Shown here: piece by piece, positions 28,817 to 37,225 of the stretch
Position numbering within the stretch: position 1 is the first letter of the stretch
How the letters are laid out: each line of letters starts with the position of its first letter
Source of the DNA: an uncultured Paracoccaceae bacterium
GTDB taxonomy: Bacteria > Pseudomonadota > Alphaproteobacteria > Rhodobacterales > Rhodobacteraceae
Reading direction: 5' to 3'
Assembly: GCA_951812305.1 (NCBI GenBank)
Contig: CATOSB010000002.1
Span: forward strand, 620,001-684,000
DNA length: 64,000 nt
Program-made: the position numbers and the translations under genes
The notes under the pieces: generated by a model
Seen by the model: the letters and a program-made list of their open reading frames with translations, nothing else
What the model was told of the DNA's origin: nothing
Database searches by the model: none

Positions 28817-29193
28817 CTTCGCTCCTAGATGTCTGCAATGAACCAGAAGTCCTCCGTTGCTCAAACCCTCAAATCTGTCCGGTAGGCCATGACGTCAGAC
28901 AAACAGCGGATACGTCATCAAAACTCATGGTCGCCAAGGTATGCAGGTCAGAATTTTTGTTGAACCTCAATTGGCAATCGAAGTTTGGCCGAGCGCAACG
29001 GAACACGCATCAATACGTGGTCGCAACTGTCGCGATACCGATCGTTGGCCTGCTTTTAATCCATACACCAATGCGGCGAACAGGATTGATGACCAAAATT
29101 CAAGGCCGCATCAGGATGCATTGAAGCCAAAACAGCAGCGCGTTCAGCAAATTTTGTAGCGCGGGATCCAATGGCGCTTAAAGGTTTTTCGGA
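28817..29193. other. Intergenic region, APH-like gene / tauC
   Basis: 377 bp of lower G+C. A 72-codon frame on the plus strand (28941-29159) has no RBS or family match. I see no tRNA, repeat or terminator of note. It holds the promoter of the APH-like gene. Confidence 0.4.
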
Positions 29194-31122
29194 TTACCCC
29201 ATTCCGCGCCACGGGATCGTCTTCTGGATGATCCACCGCATGATAAGATCAAAGACCAGGCCCAGAATACCCATGATCAGGATCGTAACCCAGATGAGTT
29301 CATAGTCGGATACTGTTCGGGCGATGTTTTCGATGAAGCCCACGCCTGTGGTTCCAGCAAGCATCTCTGCCGCAACCAGCGTGCCCCAACACACGCCCAC
29401 GGCGATGCGGATACCGGTCAGGATTTCGGGCAGAGCATTCGGGAAAATCACCGTCCACATGATCTGCCGGTCGGTCGCGCCCAAAGAGTGAGACGCGCGG
29501 ATCTTCGACAGCTGCACACCTGACGCGCCTGTACGTGCCGAGATCACCATAATTGCAAAGGCCACCATAAACAGCAGGAAGATCTTGCCGTCATCCTGAA
29601 TGCCGAAAATTGTCAGGATCAGCGGGGCCCAGGCCAGCGGCGGGACCGGACGGTAAAGTTCGATCAGCGGATCGAAGAACGATTTGAAAAACCGCGATAC
29701 CCCCATGAAAAGCCCCAGCGGCACACCAAGGAATATACCCAAGGCCAAAGCGACAAGAACCCGGAAAAGCGAATCCCAGATGTGGCCGTCCAGCATCGGA
29801 ATATGGCCCAAATTGACGTCGCCCTGCGCGAATGCGAGCAGTTTGTCCTTGAAATTAGGGGTGATCGTTCCGTCGGGACCGTGGCTTGCGTATTCGCCAG
29901 GCCAGACATCGGCGATCCAGTCGGGCACAAAGAATGCAACAACGTCGGCCAATGCCAACCAATCCCACCACAACAGCGGGAAGCCACGATAACCGCCGCC
30001 GTTTTCAACATCGGGATTCGCCAACCGTACGAAGTTTGCGACCACATCCGTGGGTTTGGGTAGCCAGCGCGCCGATCCCTGCTCGGTACATTGGGTTTTG
30101 GATTTGACAATTCCCGGACCCGGGAGGAACAACGCGTCCACTATTCGCAGGCTGCCCTGCGCAGATCTCGACGCCGTGTCCAGCTCTGCAATGGCTGTAT
30201 TCACGTTGGCTAATGCGGCCGCAGGAAATATCAGACCGTCGTCCAGCCGCTTAAAGATGCGTTCGACGGCTTTGACGTAATCCTTGCGCTCGGCTGTTGA
30301 CTGCTCGTCAAAGCCGCCCGAGTCATTGATGGTCTTGATGGCATCCAACCGCGACTTGATATCAGCGATCAGGACGTCGTTTTCGGGAACGCGATTTCGC
30401 ACCTTGTTGAAGGCGTCGGCAATCTCGGCAGCCTCCACAGCTGCCACATCAAGCAACATTCCTCTGGCCGTGGTTGGCAGCATCGGAATCTCGGTGAACG
30501 TCGTGCCCCATTTGGGTTGTGCCAGGGCCTCTGCACTGGGCGTCATGTCACCGTGACCCGCCCTGAGACTTGAGCTGAGCTCAGCCAGCCTTTGGGAAAT
30601 GCCGGCAAGTTCGTCTTTCGCTTCTTGACCGAGATTCCCCGGATTGGATGAATTGGCGATCAAGGCCCGAATGTCGACGATCAGGTCTCCAAGTTCTTCC
30701 TTTTCCGCGTCTGTAAAGACCGTGTCTGGCAATTGGACCAGCAAGCCATCTAATTGGGCCGAATTTCGTGATGTAAGCAATGTCGATTTGTAATAGCGCG
30801 ACCCGATTGGCAGGGCAGCTTTGATAGGTGAAACTGCCGTCTCAAGCTTGGCGGCCTGGCACATTTCGTTGGCGGCATTGGGGAAATAGGCCCGCGCCGC
30901 ACCCCACGAGAAATAAGCCCAGACCAACATCAGCGCTGATATGCCAGTGACCGCCCAATACCATCCGCCCTTGGTGCGCACGGGGTCGCCAAAGACCTCG
31001 TCATTTGCCTTCAGTACGGCCTGTTTGCGGCCTACCATGATGGACCAGATAAATGCCGCGAGCGTAACAATGATCATTACGGCGGAAATTAAGGCGCGGT
31101 TATCAGACAGCCATTCAAACAC
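29194..31122 (-). CDS. tauC: Taurine-type ABC transporter permease with a long N-terminal extension
   Basis: A 642-residue permease. The last 200 residues are a normal TauC/SsuC-type permease with the EAA-like loop SKIRASHSLGATDRQIMWTVIFPNALPEI (parts: ASHSLGATDRQIMW, FPNALPEILTG). In front are two transmembrane helices (about 10-28, 54-75) and some 320 residues predicted periplasmic, helical and rich in A/L/D/E, a part absent from the roughly 275-residue E. coli TauC. It starts with GTG overlapping the tauB stop (GTGTTTGA). It is the third gene of the tauABC operon. Confidence 0.85.
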   Translation of the reverse strand: MFEWLSDNRALISAVMIIVTLAAFIWSIMVGRKQAVLKANDEVFGDPVRTKGGWYWAVTGISALMLVWAYFSWGAARAYFPNAANEMCQAAKLETAVSPIKAALPIGSRYYKSTLLTSRNSAQLDGLLVQLPDTVFTDAEKEELGDLIVDIRALIANSSNPGNLGQEAKDELAGISQRLAELSSSLRAGHGDMTPSAEALAQPKWGTTFTEIPMLPTTARGMLLDVAAVEAAEIADAFNKVRNRVPENDVLIADIKSRLDAIKTINDSGGFDEQSTAERKDYVKAVERIFKRLDDGLIFPAAALANVNTAIAELDTASRSAQGSLRIVDALFLPGPGIVKSKTQCTEQGSARWLPKPTDVVANFVRLANPDVENGGGYRGFPLLWWDWLALADVVAFFVPDWIADVWPGEYASHGPDGTITPNFKDKLLAFAQGDVNLGHIPMLDGHIWDSLFRVLVALALGIFLGVPLGLFMGVSRFFKSFFDPLIELYRPVPPLAWAPLILTIFGIQDDGKIFLLFMVAFAIMVISARTGASGVQLSKIRASHSLGATDRQIMWTVIFPNALPEILTGIRIAVGVCWGTLVAAEMLAGTTGVGFIENIARTVSDYELIWVTILIMGILGLVFDLIMRWIIQKTIPWRGMG

Positions 31123-31912
31123 GACCCATGATCTCCTCTTCCATGTCCCAGATCATCGTCAGAATTTCTTCGCGTACCTCAATAAAATACGGGTCATGCT
31201 TTATGTCGCGCAGCGATTCCTTGAGGCCCCTTTCGGCGAAGGGCAGCCGATATTCCTTATGTACGCGACCAGGACGCGGCGCCATAACAAACAAACGTTC
31301 GCCAAGAAACAACGCTTCTTCTACCGAGTGAGTGATGATCATGATCGTTTTGCCGGTCTCTTTCCAGATCTCCAGCACAAGTGATTGCATCTTTTCCCGC
31401 GTAAGCGCGTCCAGCGCGCCCAGCGGTTCATCCATCAAGATGACGTCAGGTTCATTTATCAGGCACCGCGCCAAAGCCACGCGCTGTTGCATACCACCTG
31501 ACAACTGATAGGTCGGGGTGTCGCCAAATCCCTGCAGGCCGACGATCTCCAGCCATTTTTCGACCTCTTTCGCGTTTTTCGCAGGATCATTCCCGCGCAT
31601 TCGCAAGCCGTAATCTACATTCCGCGCTACAGACAACCATTCAAACAGTGCACCCTGTTGAAAGACCATTCCGCGTTCAACACCAGGGCCTTCGATGACA
31701 TTGTCGCCCAGTTTTGCAGTTCCCCCGGTCGGCGGTACGAAACCAGCAATCGCATTCAGCAATGTTGTCTTGCCGCACCCCGATGGTCCCAACACCGACA
31801 ACAACTCGCCCTTCTTCAGCGTGAAGTTGATATCTTTCAACGCCTCTACCGCCCCGCCTGTTTGCGGGTTGGTAAACGTCATGCTCAGATTGTCACAAAC
31901 AAGGTCTGCCAT
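31115..31912 (-). CDS. tauB: Taurine-type ABC transporter ATP-binding protein
   Basis: A 265-residue ATPase of the TauB/SsuB/NrtD group. It has Walker A GPSGCGKTT, Q-loop FQQGALFEWL, signature LSGGMQQR, Walker B VILMDEPLGALDALTRE and H-loop IITHSVEEA. The start MADLVCDNLSMTF (31912) is chosen; the frame extends 21 codons upstream without an RBS. It is coupled to tauC. Confidence 0.92.
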   Translation of the reverse strand: MADLVCDNLSMTFTNPQTGGAVEALKDINFTLKKGELLSVLGPSGCGKTTLLNAIAGFVPPTGGTAKLGDNVIEGPGVERGMVFQQGALFEWLSVARNVDYGLRMRGNDPAKNAKEVEKWLEIVGLQGFGDTPTYQLSGGMQQRVALARCLINEPDVILMDEPLGALDALTREKMQSLVLEIWKETGKTIMIITHSVEEALFLGERLFVMAPRPGRVHKEYRLPFAERGLKESLRDIKHDPYFIEVREEILTMIWDMEEEIMGRV

Positions 31913-31993
31913 GGTCAAAGCCGCTTCCGTGTTGGTGCATTTTCCGCTTGGAGAAAGCCGCAGACTGACCAGCAATTAAGGACATGAGCCCGC

Positions 31994-32049
31994 GACGATG
32001 ACCCCAGGATCGTCAGCGTGGAAAGGGGAGCGTGATTCTGCCCCCTTCC
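31994..32049 (-). other. Hairpins between tauA and tauB
   Basis: There are two inverted repeats in the 158-bp gap: GACGAT / ATCGTC (31994-32014) and an imperfect GGAAAGGGG / CCCCCTTCC (32020-32049). There is no T run. They probably stabilise the tauA message and lower tauBC expression. Confidence 0.5.
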
Positions 32050-32070
32050 CCAGTGCTTGAAAAGTCCGGA

Positions 32071-33039
32071 TTACTCCAGGAACGAACCGTCGATGGTTTT
32101 AGCGATCATCATGCCATCGCTGTCACCCTGGAATACCAGACCTAGCGAAGCAGCAGCCGAAGCGGCGATGCCATCGGGGCCGAAGTACTTTTCCATTTGC
32201 TCTGCAGCCGACGGAAAGATGAAGCTGTCAACCTGAGCCTTGCTGTTTTCCGGGCTCATTCCGGAAGCTTCTGCAAGCATCGCGATTTCTTCGTTGGTCC
32301 CGCTATAGCCAGCGTTGGCTTCTTCGGTCGCCTCCATGAAAGCTTTGACCAGTTCTGCGTTCTCGGTTGCGAACTTTTCGGTCACCGAGATCACGTCGAA
32401 CGAACCGATGCCGGCTTCGACTTTTTCAGCCGAGGTCATGATCGGTGTGCCAACTTCGGCGCCAGCCGCAGATGCGATGCCGCCGAACAGGCAAGCCATA
32501 TCAACCGCGCCGTCAGCCAGCGACTTCGCGCCGTCGGGCGGAGCCTGGTCAACAATATTCATGGTCGAGATGTCGACGCCGTAGTGGGTCATGTAGCTGC
32601 GGAATGCAAAGTCAGCCATCGTGTTCAGCGGAACAGCAACAGTCTTGCCTTCCAGTTCCGAAGCGTTGGAACCGTCGATGCCCAACTCATTGCGCACGAA
32701 GCAGTCGTTGGCTTCATAAACAACAGCGATACCGACCATCTTCAGAGGCGCACCCTGCTGAATGGCAGTCACAAACGGGGCGAGGCCCTGGCTGTAAGAG
32801 ATGTCGATATCGCCGGCCAGCATGGCCTCTGTCATCGCGGTGCCAGTGGTAAAGTCGACCCAATTCACGTCAACGCCCATTGAATCGGCATAGGAACCGT
32901 CAGTCTTGGCGATCAGGTTTGGTGTCGCCCATTCCAAAAAGAATGCCACGTTAACTTCGTCGGCCTGGCTGATTCCCGGGGCCAAGCAAAGCATTGCACC
33001 CGCGGTCGCGACAGCCGCCTTTTTTACCATTGATATCAT
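32071..33039 (-). CDS. tauA: Taurine-type ABC transporter substrate-binding protein
   Basis: A 322-residue periplasmic protein with a signal peptide (about 1-26, ending PGISQA). It has the TauA/NrtA-type fold: NVAFFLEWATPNLIAK at the start, WVDFTTGTAMTEAMLAGDIDISYSQGL, and a pair of cysteines (NDCFVRN, DMACLFGG). The start has GGGAGG six bases upstream. Taurine is the usual ligand of close relatives; another amino-sulfonate or amine is possible. It is the first gene of tauABC, with the promoter at 33164-33192. Confidence 0.88.
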   Translation of the reverse strand: MISMVKKAAVATAGAMLCLAPGISQADEVNVAFFLEWATPNLIAKTDGSYADSMGVDVNWVDFTTGTAMTEAMLAGDIDISYSQGLAPFVTAIQQGAPLKMVGIAVVYEANDCFVRNELGIDGSNASELEGKTVAVPLNTMADFAFRSYMTHYGVDISTMNIVDQAPPDGAKSLADGAVDMACLFGGIASAAGAEVGTPIMTSAEKVEAGIGSFDVISVTEKFATENAELVKAFMEATEEANAGYSGTNEEIAMLAEASGMSPENSKAQVDSFIFPSAAEQMEKYFGPDGIAASAAASLGLVFQGDSDGMMIAKTIDGSFLE

Positions 33040-33163
33040 TGATATCCTCCCATTGGTTGTTTTCTTGGGGCCTTCACTGGCGAGCGTATTACTTGTCGCC
33101 AGACCCTTTGTTAAGCAGTGAGACCCTTACAGAAAGGGAAACGCTTTGCAAAGAAAATCCTCA

Positions 33164-33195
33164 TATATCGAAAGAGATGTTCCGTAATACAAAAC
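33164..33195 (-). promoter_or_regulatory. Putative tauA promoter and overlapping operator
   Basis: On the minus strand TTGTAT (33192-33187) and GATATA (33169-33164) are separated by 17 bp. The -35 region overlaps the plus-strand motif ATGTTCCGTAATACAAAAC (33177-33195). That motif matches the oxidoreductase upstream site at 39047-39065 in 16 of 19 bases. The motif's end coincides with the first base of the IS66 copy A target duplication. Confidence 0.6.
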
Positions 33196-33202
33196 TCTTA
33201 AA

Positions 33203-34802
33203 GTAACTCCCAAGCACCCTGTCCGATAGGGTTGCGGGGTTTTGTTCCGTCAGAGCCGTGCGATGATCTGAGGTGGTGACAGGGTCAGGATTTCCAGGAT
33301 GTTGAACCGGTGTTTTCTGGCCGTCGAGATGACGGACCTGATGTCGGCGAAGACCCGCGCGCCCTCGAGGGTGCGGAAGGTGCCCGAGATTTTCATGCGC
33401 AGCTTCATCATGCGCAGGTCCTGTTCGGCCTGATTGTTTGTGAATGGGACCGCGAAGTCGGCGATGAATCGCAAAACGTCATCGCGGTAGTCACGCAGGC
33501 GGAGGAGCAGGTTGTGGCCTGGCCGCCTGGCTTTTCGGCCGCGGGTGCCGGGGCTTTTGGCCAGCGGGGGCTGGCGTTCGTGGAAGGCGAGCCCCTTGGC
33601 GAGGATCGCCATGTATCTGGTGACTATACCCTGGCGAACCAGTTCCGGGAGTTCGGTCTCGCCTTGATCCTGAGCCGCGCATCTGAGCTGATTGGCGCTA
33701 TGAAGCACTGCGCTCATCTCCGTCGCCCAAGGCTCTTTTTCGATCTCTTCGATGGCCTTGAGTTCGCGCAAGTGATGCGCCCCGCAGAGGGCGTGGGCGT
33801 CCACTCCGCTCATATGGGCGTAGTAGGGTTTCCAGTGATCATGAATGATCGTCCCGCCGGTCAGGAAGGTTGGAACAGCACCGCGTTTGGCGCTGATGCG
33901 GTAATGGGTGAAGGCGGTATCGCAGATCGTGTGCAGCCAGTGCAGCTTGCCGGCAACACGAAGTCCGGTCTCGTCCAGATGCCGAACGCCGCCTTCGGCA
34001 AGCCGGGCGAGAATGTGTTCAACCACGACACCCATCTTATTTGCCGCGCCGCGCGTCCAGTTGGTCACGCTGGCCGCGCACAAGCTGGTGGCCCCAAACA
34101 GGTCGCGCATAAGCTGGCAGACCCGATCCTCGGGTATCAGCTGCTGAACATTGCAATAGACCGCCACTGCCCGCATGCGCGTGCCATATTGCACATGCGC
34201 GGCCACGCCATCGGGAAAGCCAGCCGTCGTCGTGGCTCGACAATGGTCGCAACAATAAACCGCCGCCTGATGCTCGGTGACCTCCAGGCGTGGCGCAGGC
34301 AAGTCGAACACCTGACGCTTCTCGATCCCTTTCACCATCTCCGCCGTCAGGGCGCTCTGACAGGCGCTGCAATGCGTCGCCTCATGCCGTTCGACAAAGT
34401 CGGGTGTTGACGTCTGGCGCAGGGTGTCGCCCCGGTGGCCAACTTGGCCGCCACTTTTCTTTCCGGATTTGCCACGCAGGCTGCGCGGGGCTGGCTTCTT
34501 CAGGCCATCACTTGAAGGGGGCTTGCTGCTATTGCTGCTGTTCTTGGCCAACTGTCGGCGCAGGTCCGTGATCTCTTCCGCCATGCTCGCCAACGCAGCT
34601 TCAAGCTCAGCGATCCGACGCAGAGCCGTGGCGAGAAGTTGTTCAAGGGCGGCAACCTGATCCATCCCACCACTGATTCAGAGAAATCAACCCGGCGCCA
34701 CAGAATTCAGACAAGAAAGAAAAAAACACGCGCAAAATGGCAAATTCGACTCACCATAAAACTGACAATAACACTCAAACGTGGGGGGTGCTTGGGAGTT
34801 AC
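33203..34802 (-). mobile_element. IS66-family insertion sequence, copy A
   Basis: A 1600-bp element with ends GTAACTCCCAAGCACC / GGTGCTTGGGAGTTAC. A perfect 8-bp target duplication CTCTTAAA lies at 33195-33202 and 34803-34810. It holds a single transposase gene with no tnpA/tnpB, as in the ISBst12-like branch. The transposase points toward tauA. It lies 22 bp from copy B in direct orientation. Confidence 0.97.
33250..34665 (-). CDS. IS66-family transposase (TnpC type), copy A
   Basis: 471 residues. An N-terminal coiled coil (residues 1-45, leucine-rich heptads) and a KPPSSDGLKKP segment come first. A zinc-finger-like region (CSACQSAL, YCCDHC) is next, then the DDE core with HLDETGLRV, TIIHDHWKPYY and NNQAEQDLRMMKLRMKI. 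It differs from copy B by Q for R in AFHERQPPL. It is intact and presumably active. Confidence 0.95.
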   Translation of the reverse strand: MDQVAALEQLLATALRRIAELEAALASMAEEITDLRRQLAKNSSNSSKPPSSDGLKKPAPRSLRGKSGKKSGGQVGHRGDTLRQTSTPDFVERHEATHCSACQSALTAEMVKGIEKRQVFDLPAPRLEVTEHQAAVYCCDHCRATTTAGFPDGVAAHVQYGTRMRAVAVYCNVQQLIPEDRVCQLMRDLFGATSLCAASVTNWTRGAANKMGVVVEHILARLAEGGVRHLDETGLRVAGKLHWLHTICDTAFTHYRISAKRGAVPTFLTGGTIIHDHWKPYYAHMSGVDAHALCGAHHLRELKAIEEIEKEPWATEMSAVLHSANQLRCAAQDQGETELPELVRQGIVTRYMAILAKGLAFHERQPPLAKSPGTRGRKARRPGHNLLLRLRDYRDDVLRFIADFAVPFTNNQAEQDLRMMKLRMKISGTFRTLEGARVFADIRSVISTARKHRFNILEILTLSPPQIIARL

Positions 34803-34824
34803 CTCTTAAATTAGATATTCAATC

Positions 34825-36425
34825 GTAACTCCCAAGCACCCTGTCCGATAGGGTTGCGGGGTTTTGTTCCGTCAGAGCCGTGCGATGATCTGAGGTGGTG
34901 ACAGGGTCAGGATTTCCAGGATGTTGAACCGGTGTTTTCTGGCCGTCGAGATGACGGACCTGATGTCGGCGAAGACCCGCGCGCCCTCGAGGGTGCGGAA
35001 GGTGCCCGAGATTTTCATGCGCAGCTTCATCATGCGCAGGTCCTGTTCGGCCTGATTGTTTGTGAATGGGACCGCGAAGTCGGCGATGAATCGCAAAACG
35101 TCATCGCGGTAGTCACGCAGGCGGAGGAGCAGGTTGTGGCCTGGCCGCCTGGCTTTTCGGCCGCGGGTGCCGGGGCTTTTGGCCAGCGGGGGCCGGCGTT
35201 CGTGGAAGGCGAGCCCCTTGGCGAGGATCGCCATGTATCTGGTGACGATACCCTGGCGAACCAGTTCCGGGAGTTCGGTCTCGCCTTGATCCTGAGCCGC
35301 GCATCTGAGCTGATTGGCGCTATGAAGCACTGCGCTCATCTCCGTCGCCCAAGGCTCTTTTTCGATCTCTTCGATGGCCTTGAGTTCGCGCAAGTGATGC
35401 GCCCCGCAGAGGGCGTGGGCGTCCACTCCGCTCATATGGGCGTAGTAGGGTTTCCAGTGATCATGAATGATCGTCCCGCCGGTCAGGAAGGTTGGAACAG
35501 CACCGCGTTTGGCGCTGATGCGGTAATGGGTGAAGGCGGTATCGCAGATCGTGTGCAGCCAGTGCAGCTTGCCGGCAACACGAAGTCCGGTCTCGTCCAG
35601 ATGCCGAACGCCGCCTTCGGCAAGCCGGGCGAGAATGTGTTCAACCACGACACCCATCTTATTTGCCGCGCCGCGCGTCCAGTTGGTCACGCTGGCCGCG
35701 CACAAGCTGGTGGCCCCAAACAGGTCGCGCATAAGCTGGCAGACCCGATCCTCGGGTATCAGCTGCTGAACATTGCAATAGACCGCCACTGCCCGCATGC
35801 GCGTGCCATATTGCACATGCGCGGCCACGCCATCGGGAAAGCCAGCCGTCGTCGTGGCTCGACAATGGTCGCAACAATAAACCGCCGCCTGATGCTCGGT
35901 GACCTCCAGGCGTGGCGCAGGCAAGTCGAACACCTGACGCTTCTCGATCCCTTTCACCATCTCCGCCGTCAGGGCGCTCTGACAGGCGCTGCAATGCGTC
36001 GCCTCATGCCGTTCGACAAAGTCGGGTGTTGACGTCTGGCGCAGGGTGTCGCCCCGGTGGCCAACTTGGCCGCCACTTTTCTTTCCGGATTTGCCACGCA
36101 GGCTGCGCGGGGCTGGCTTCTTCAGGCCATCACTTGAAGGGGGCTTGCTGCTATTGCTGCTGTTCTTGGCCAACTGTCGGCGCAGGTCCGTGATCTCTTC
36201 CGCCATGCTCGCCAACGCAGCTTCAAGCTCAGCGATCCGACGCAGAGCCGTGGCGAGAAGTTGTTCAAGGGCGGCAACCTGATCCATCCCACCACTGATT
36301 CAGAGAAATCAACCCGGCGCCACAGAATTCAGACAAGAAAGAAAAAAAACACGCGCAAAATGGCAAATTCGACTCACCATAAAACTGACAATAACACTCA
36401 AACGTGGGGGGTGCTTGGGAGTTAC
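34825..36425 (-). mobile_element. IS66-family insertion sequence, copy B
   Basis: A 1601-bp element with the same termini as copy A. The target duplication ATTCAATC lies at 34817-34824 and 36426-36433. It is one base longer because the poly-A tract near its 5' end has eight instead of seven A. It lies 18 bp beyond the stop codon of the IclR gene. Confidence 0.97.
34872..36287 (-). CDS. IS66-family transposase (TnpC type), copy B
   Basis: 471 residues, identical in reading to copy A except for R at the AFHERRPPL position. All DDE-region motifs are intact. Confidence 0.95.
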   Translation of the reverse strand: MDQVAALEQLLATALRRIAELEAALASMAEEITDLRRQLAKNSSNSSKPPSSDGLKKPAPRSLRGKSGKKSGGQVGHRGDTLRQTSTPDFVERHEATHCSACQSALTAEMVKGIEKRQVFDLPAPRLEVTEHQAAVYCCDHCRATTTAGFPDGVAAHVQYGTRMRAVAVYCNVQQLIPEDRVCQLMRDLFGATSLCAASVTNWTRGAANKMGVVVEHILARLAEGGVRHLDETGLRVAGKLHWLHTICDTAFTHYRISAKRGAVPTFLTGGTIIHDHWKPYYAHMSGVDAHALCGAHHLRELKAIEEIEKEPWATEMSAVLHSANQLRCAAQDQGETELPELVRQGIVTRYMAILAKGLAFHERRPPLAKSPGTRGRKARRPGHNLLLRLRDYRDDVLRFIADFAVPFTNNQAEQDLRMMKLRMKISGTFRTLEGARVFADIRSVISTARKHRFNILEILTLSPPQIIARL

Positions 36426-36451
36426 ATTCAATCTTACCTTCAACGAACCGA

Positions 36452-37225
36452 CTAAGTGCTGGCCCCAACGGGCACGACGCCGCCAATCAGGTCGGTCACC
36501 CGACTGGCGGATAATTTGAGCTCATCGCTCCACTTCAACAGGTCATCCATGGTATGTTGCGGATAGAACGACCAAATGTTGAGAACCGCAATTGCTTCGC
36601 CCACGTAGTTGAAGACAGGGGCGGAAATGCCAAGAAACTGGTCAAATTCCTCGCGGTCGTTGGTGGCAAAACCCCTTTCCCGGACAAGTGCCAGTTCGGC
36701 GCGAAATTCCTTGGCCGAGGTTATGGTTCGCTGCGTAAAGGGCTTAAAATCGTAATCCCTCAGTTTGGAGTCGATAACCTTGTCAGGCAGGTTGGCAAGC
36801 AGCGCTTTGCCCGATGCCGAACAATGAACAGGTTCACGCATTCCCGGCTGCTGAACCCCGCCGAGCGAGTGGGGGGCTTCCAGTATTCGCAGGTAAACCA
36901 CTTCGAGCCCGATTGGAATTCCTAGGGTGACATTGGCATCATAAAGCTCATACAACCGGACCATTTCATCCAGGGTGATCGCCTGTATGTCAAATCCGCC
37001 ATACGCATTTTTGACGAGGTCAAACACGCGGGGCCCAAGCAGATATACCTTTAGTTGCGGATCGTAACGCACCATTTTTTCTTCTGTGCAAATTGCCAAC
37101 AGTCGGTGGATCGTACTTTTGTTCAACCCGCTTTTTCTGACCACTTCGGAAAACGTCAGGGGCTTTGGGGCCTCGCTGATAACGGTTAAGAGGGCCAGCA
37201 CCTTCTGAACAATGGAACTTTGCAT
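36452..37225 (-). CDS. IclR-family regulator, 5' end struck by IS66 copy C
   Basis: A 257-residue IclR regulator. It has a winged HTH (about 5-65, FSEVVRKSGLNKSTIHRLLAI) and an effector domain with the CSASGKALLANL and GISAPVFNYVGEAIAVLNI patterns. The first eight bases of the gene (ATGCAAAG) are the target duplication of IS66 copy C. The coding frame is complete, but everything upstream of the ATG is now IS DNA. By chance the IS end offers GGGAG four bases before ATG. The native upstream region is stranded at 38836-39082. It probably regulated tauABC and the FAD oxidoreductase. Confidence 0.88.
   Translation of the reverse strand: MQSSIVQKVLALLTVISEAPKPLTFSEVVRKSGLNKSTIHRLLAICTEEKMVRYDPQLKVYLLGPRVFDLVKNAYGGFDIQAITLDEMVRLYELYDANVTLGIPIGLEVVYLRILEAPHSLGGVQQPGMREPVHCSASGKALLANLPDKVIDSKLRDYDFKPFTQRTITSAKEFRAELALVRERGFATNDREEFDQFLGISAPVFNYVGEAIAVLNIWSFYPQHTMDDLLKWSDELKLSASRVTDLIGGVVPVGAST

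Noticed and set aside
28941..29159. 72-codon plus-strand frame upstream of the APH-like gene
   Set aside because: No RBS and no recognisable pattern; composition fits non-coding DNA.
33310..34410. 366-codon open frame antisense to each IS66 transposase
   Set aside because: It is the mirror of the transposase in G+C-rich DNA, identical in all three copies and without a protein-like pattern.
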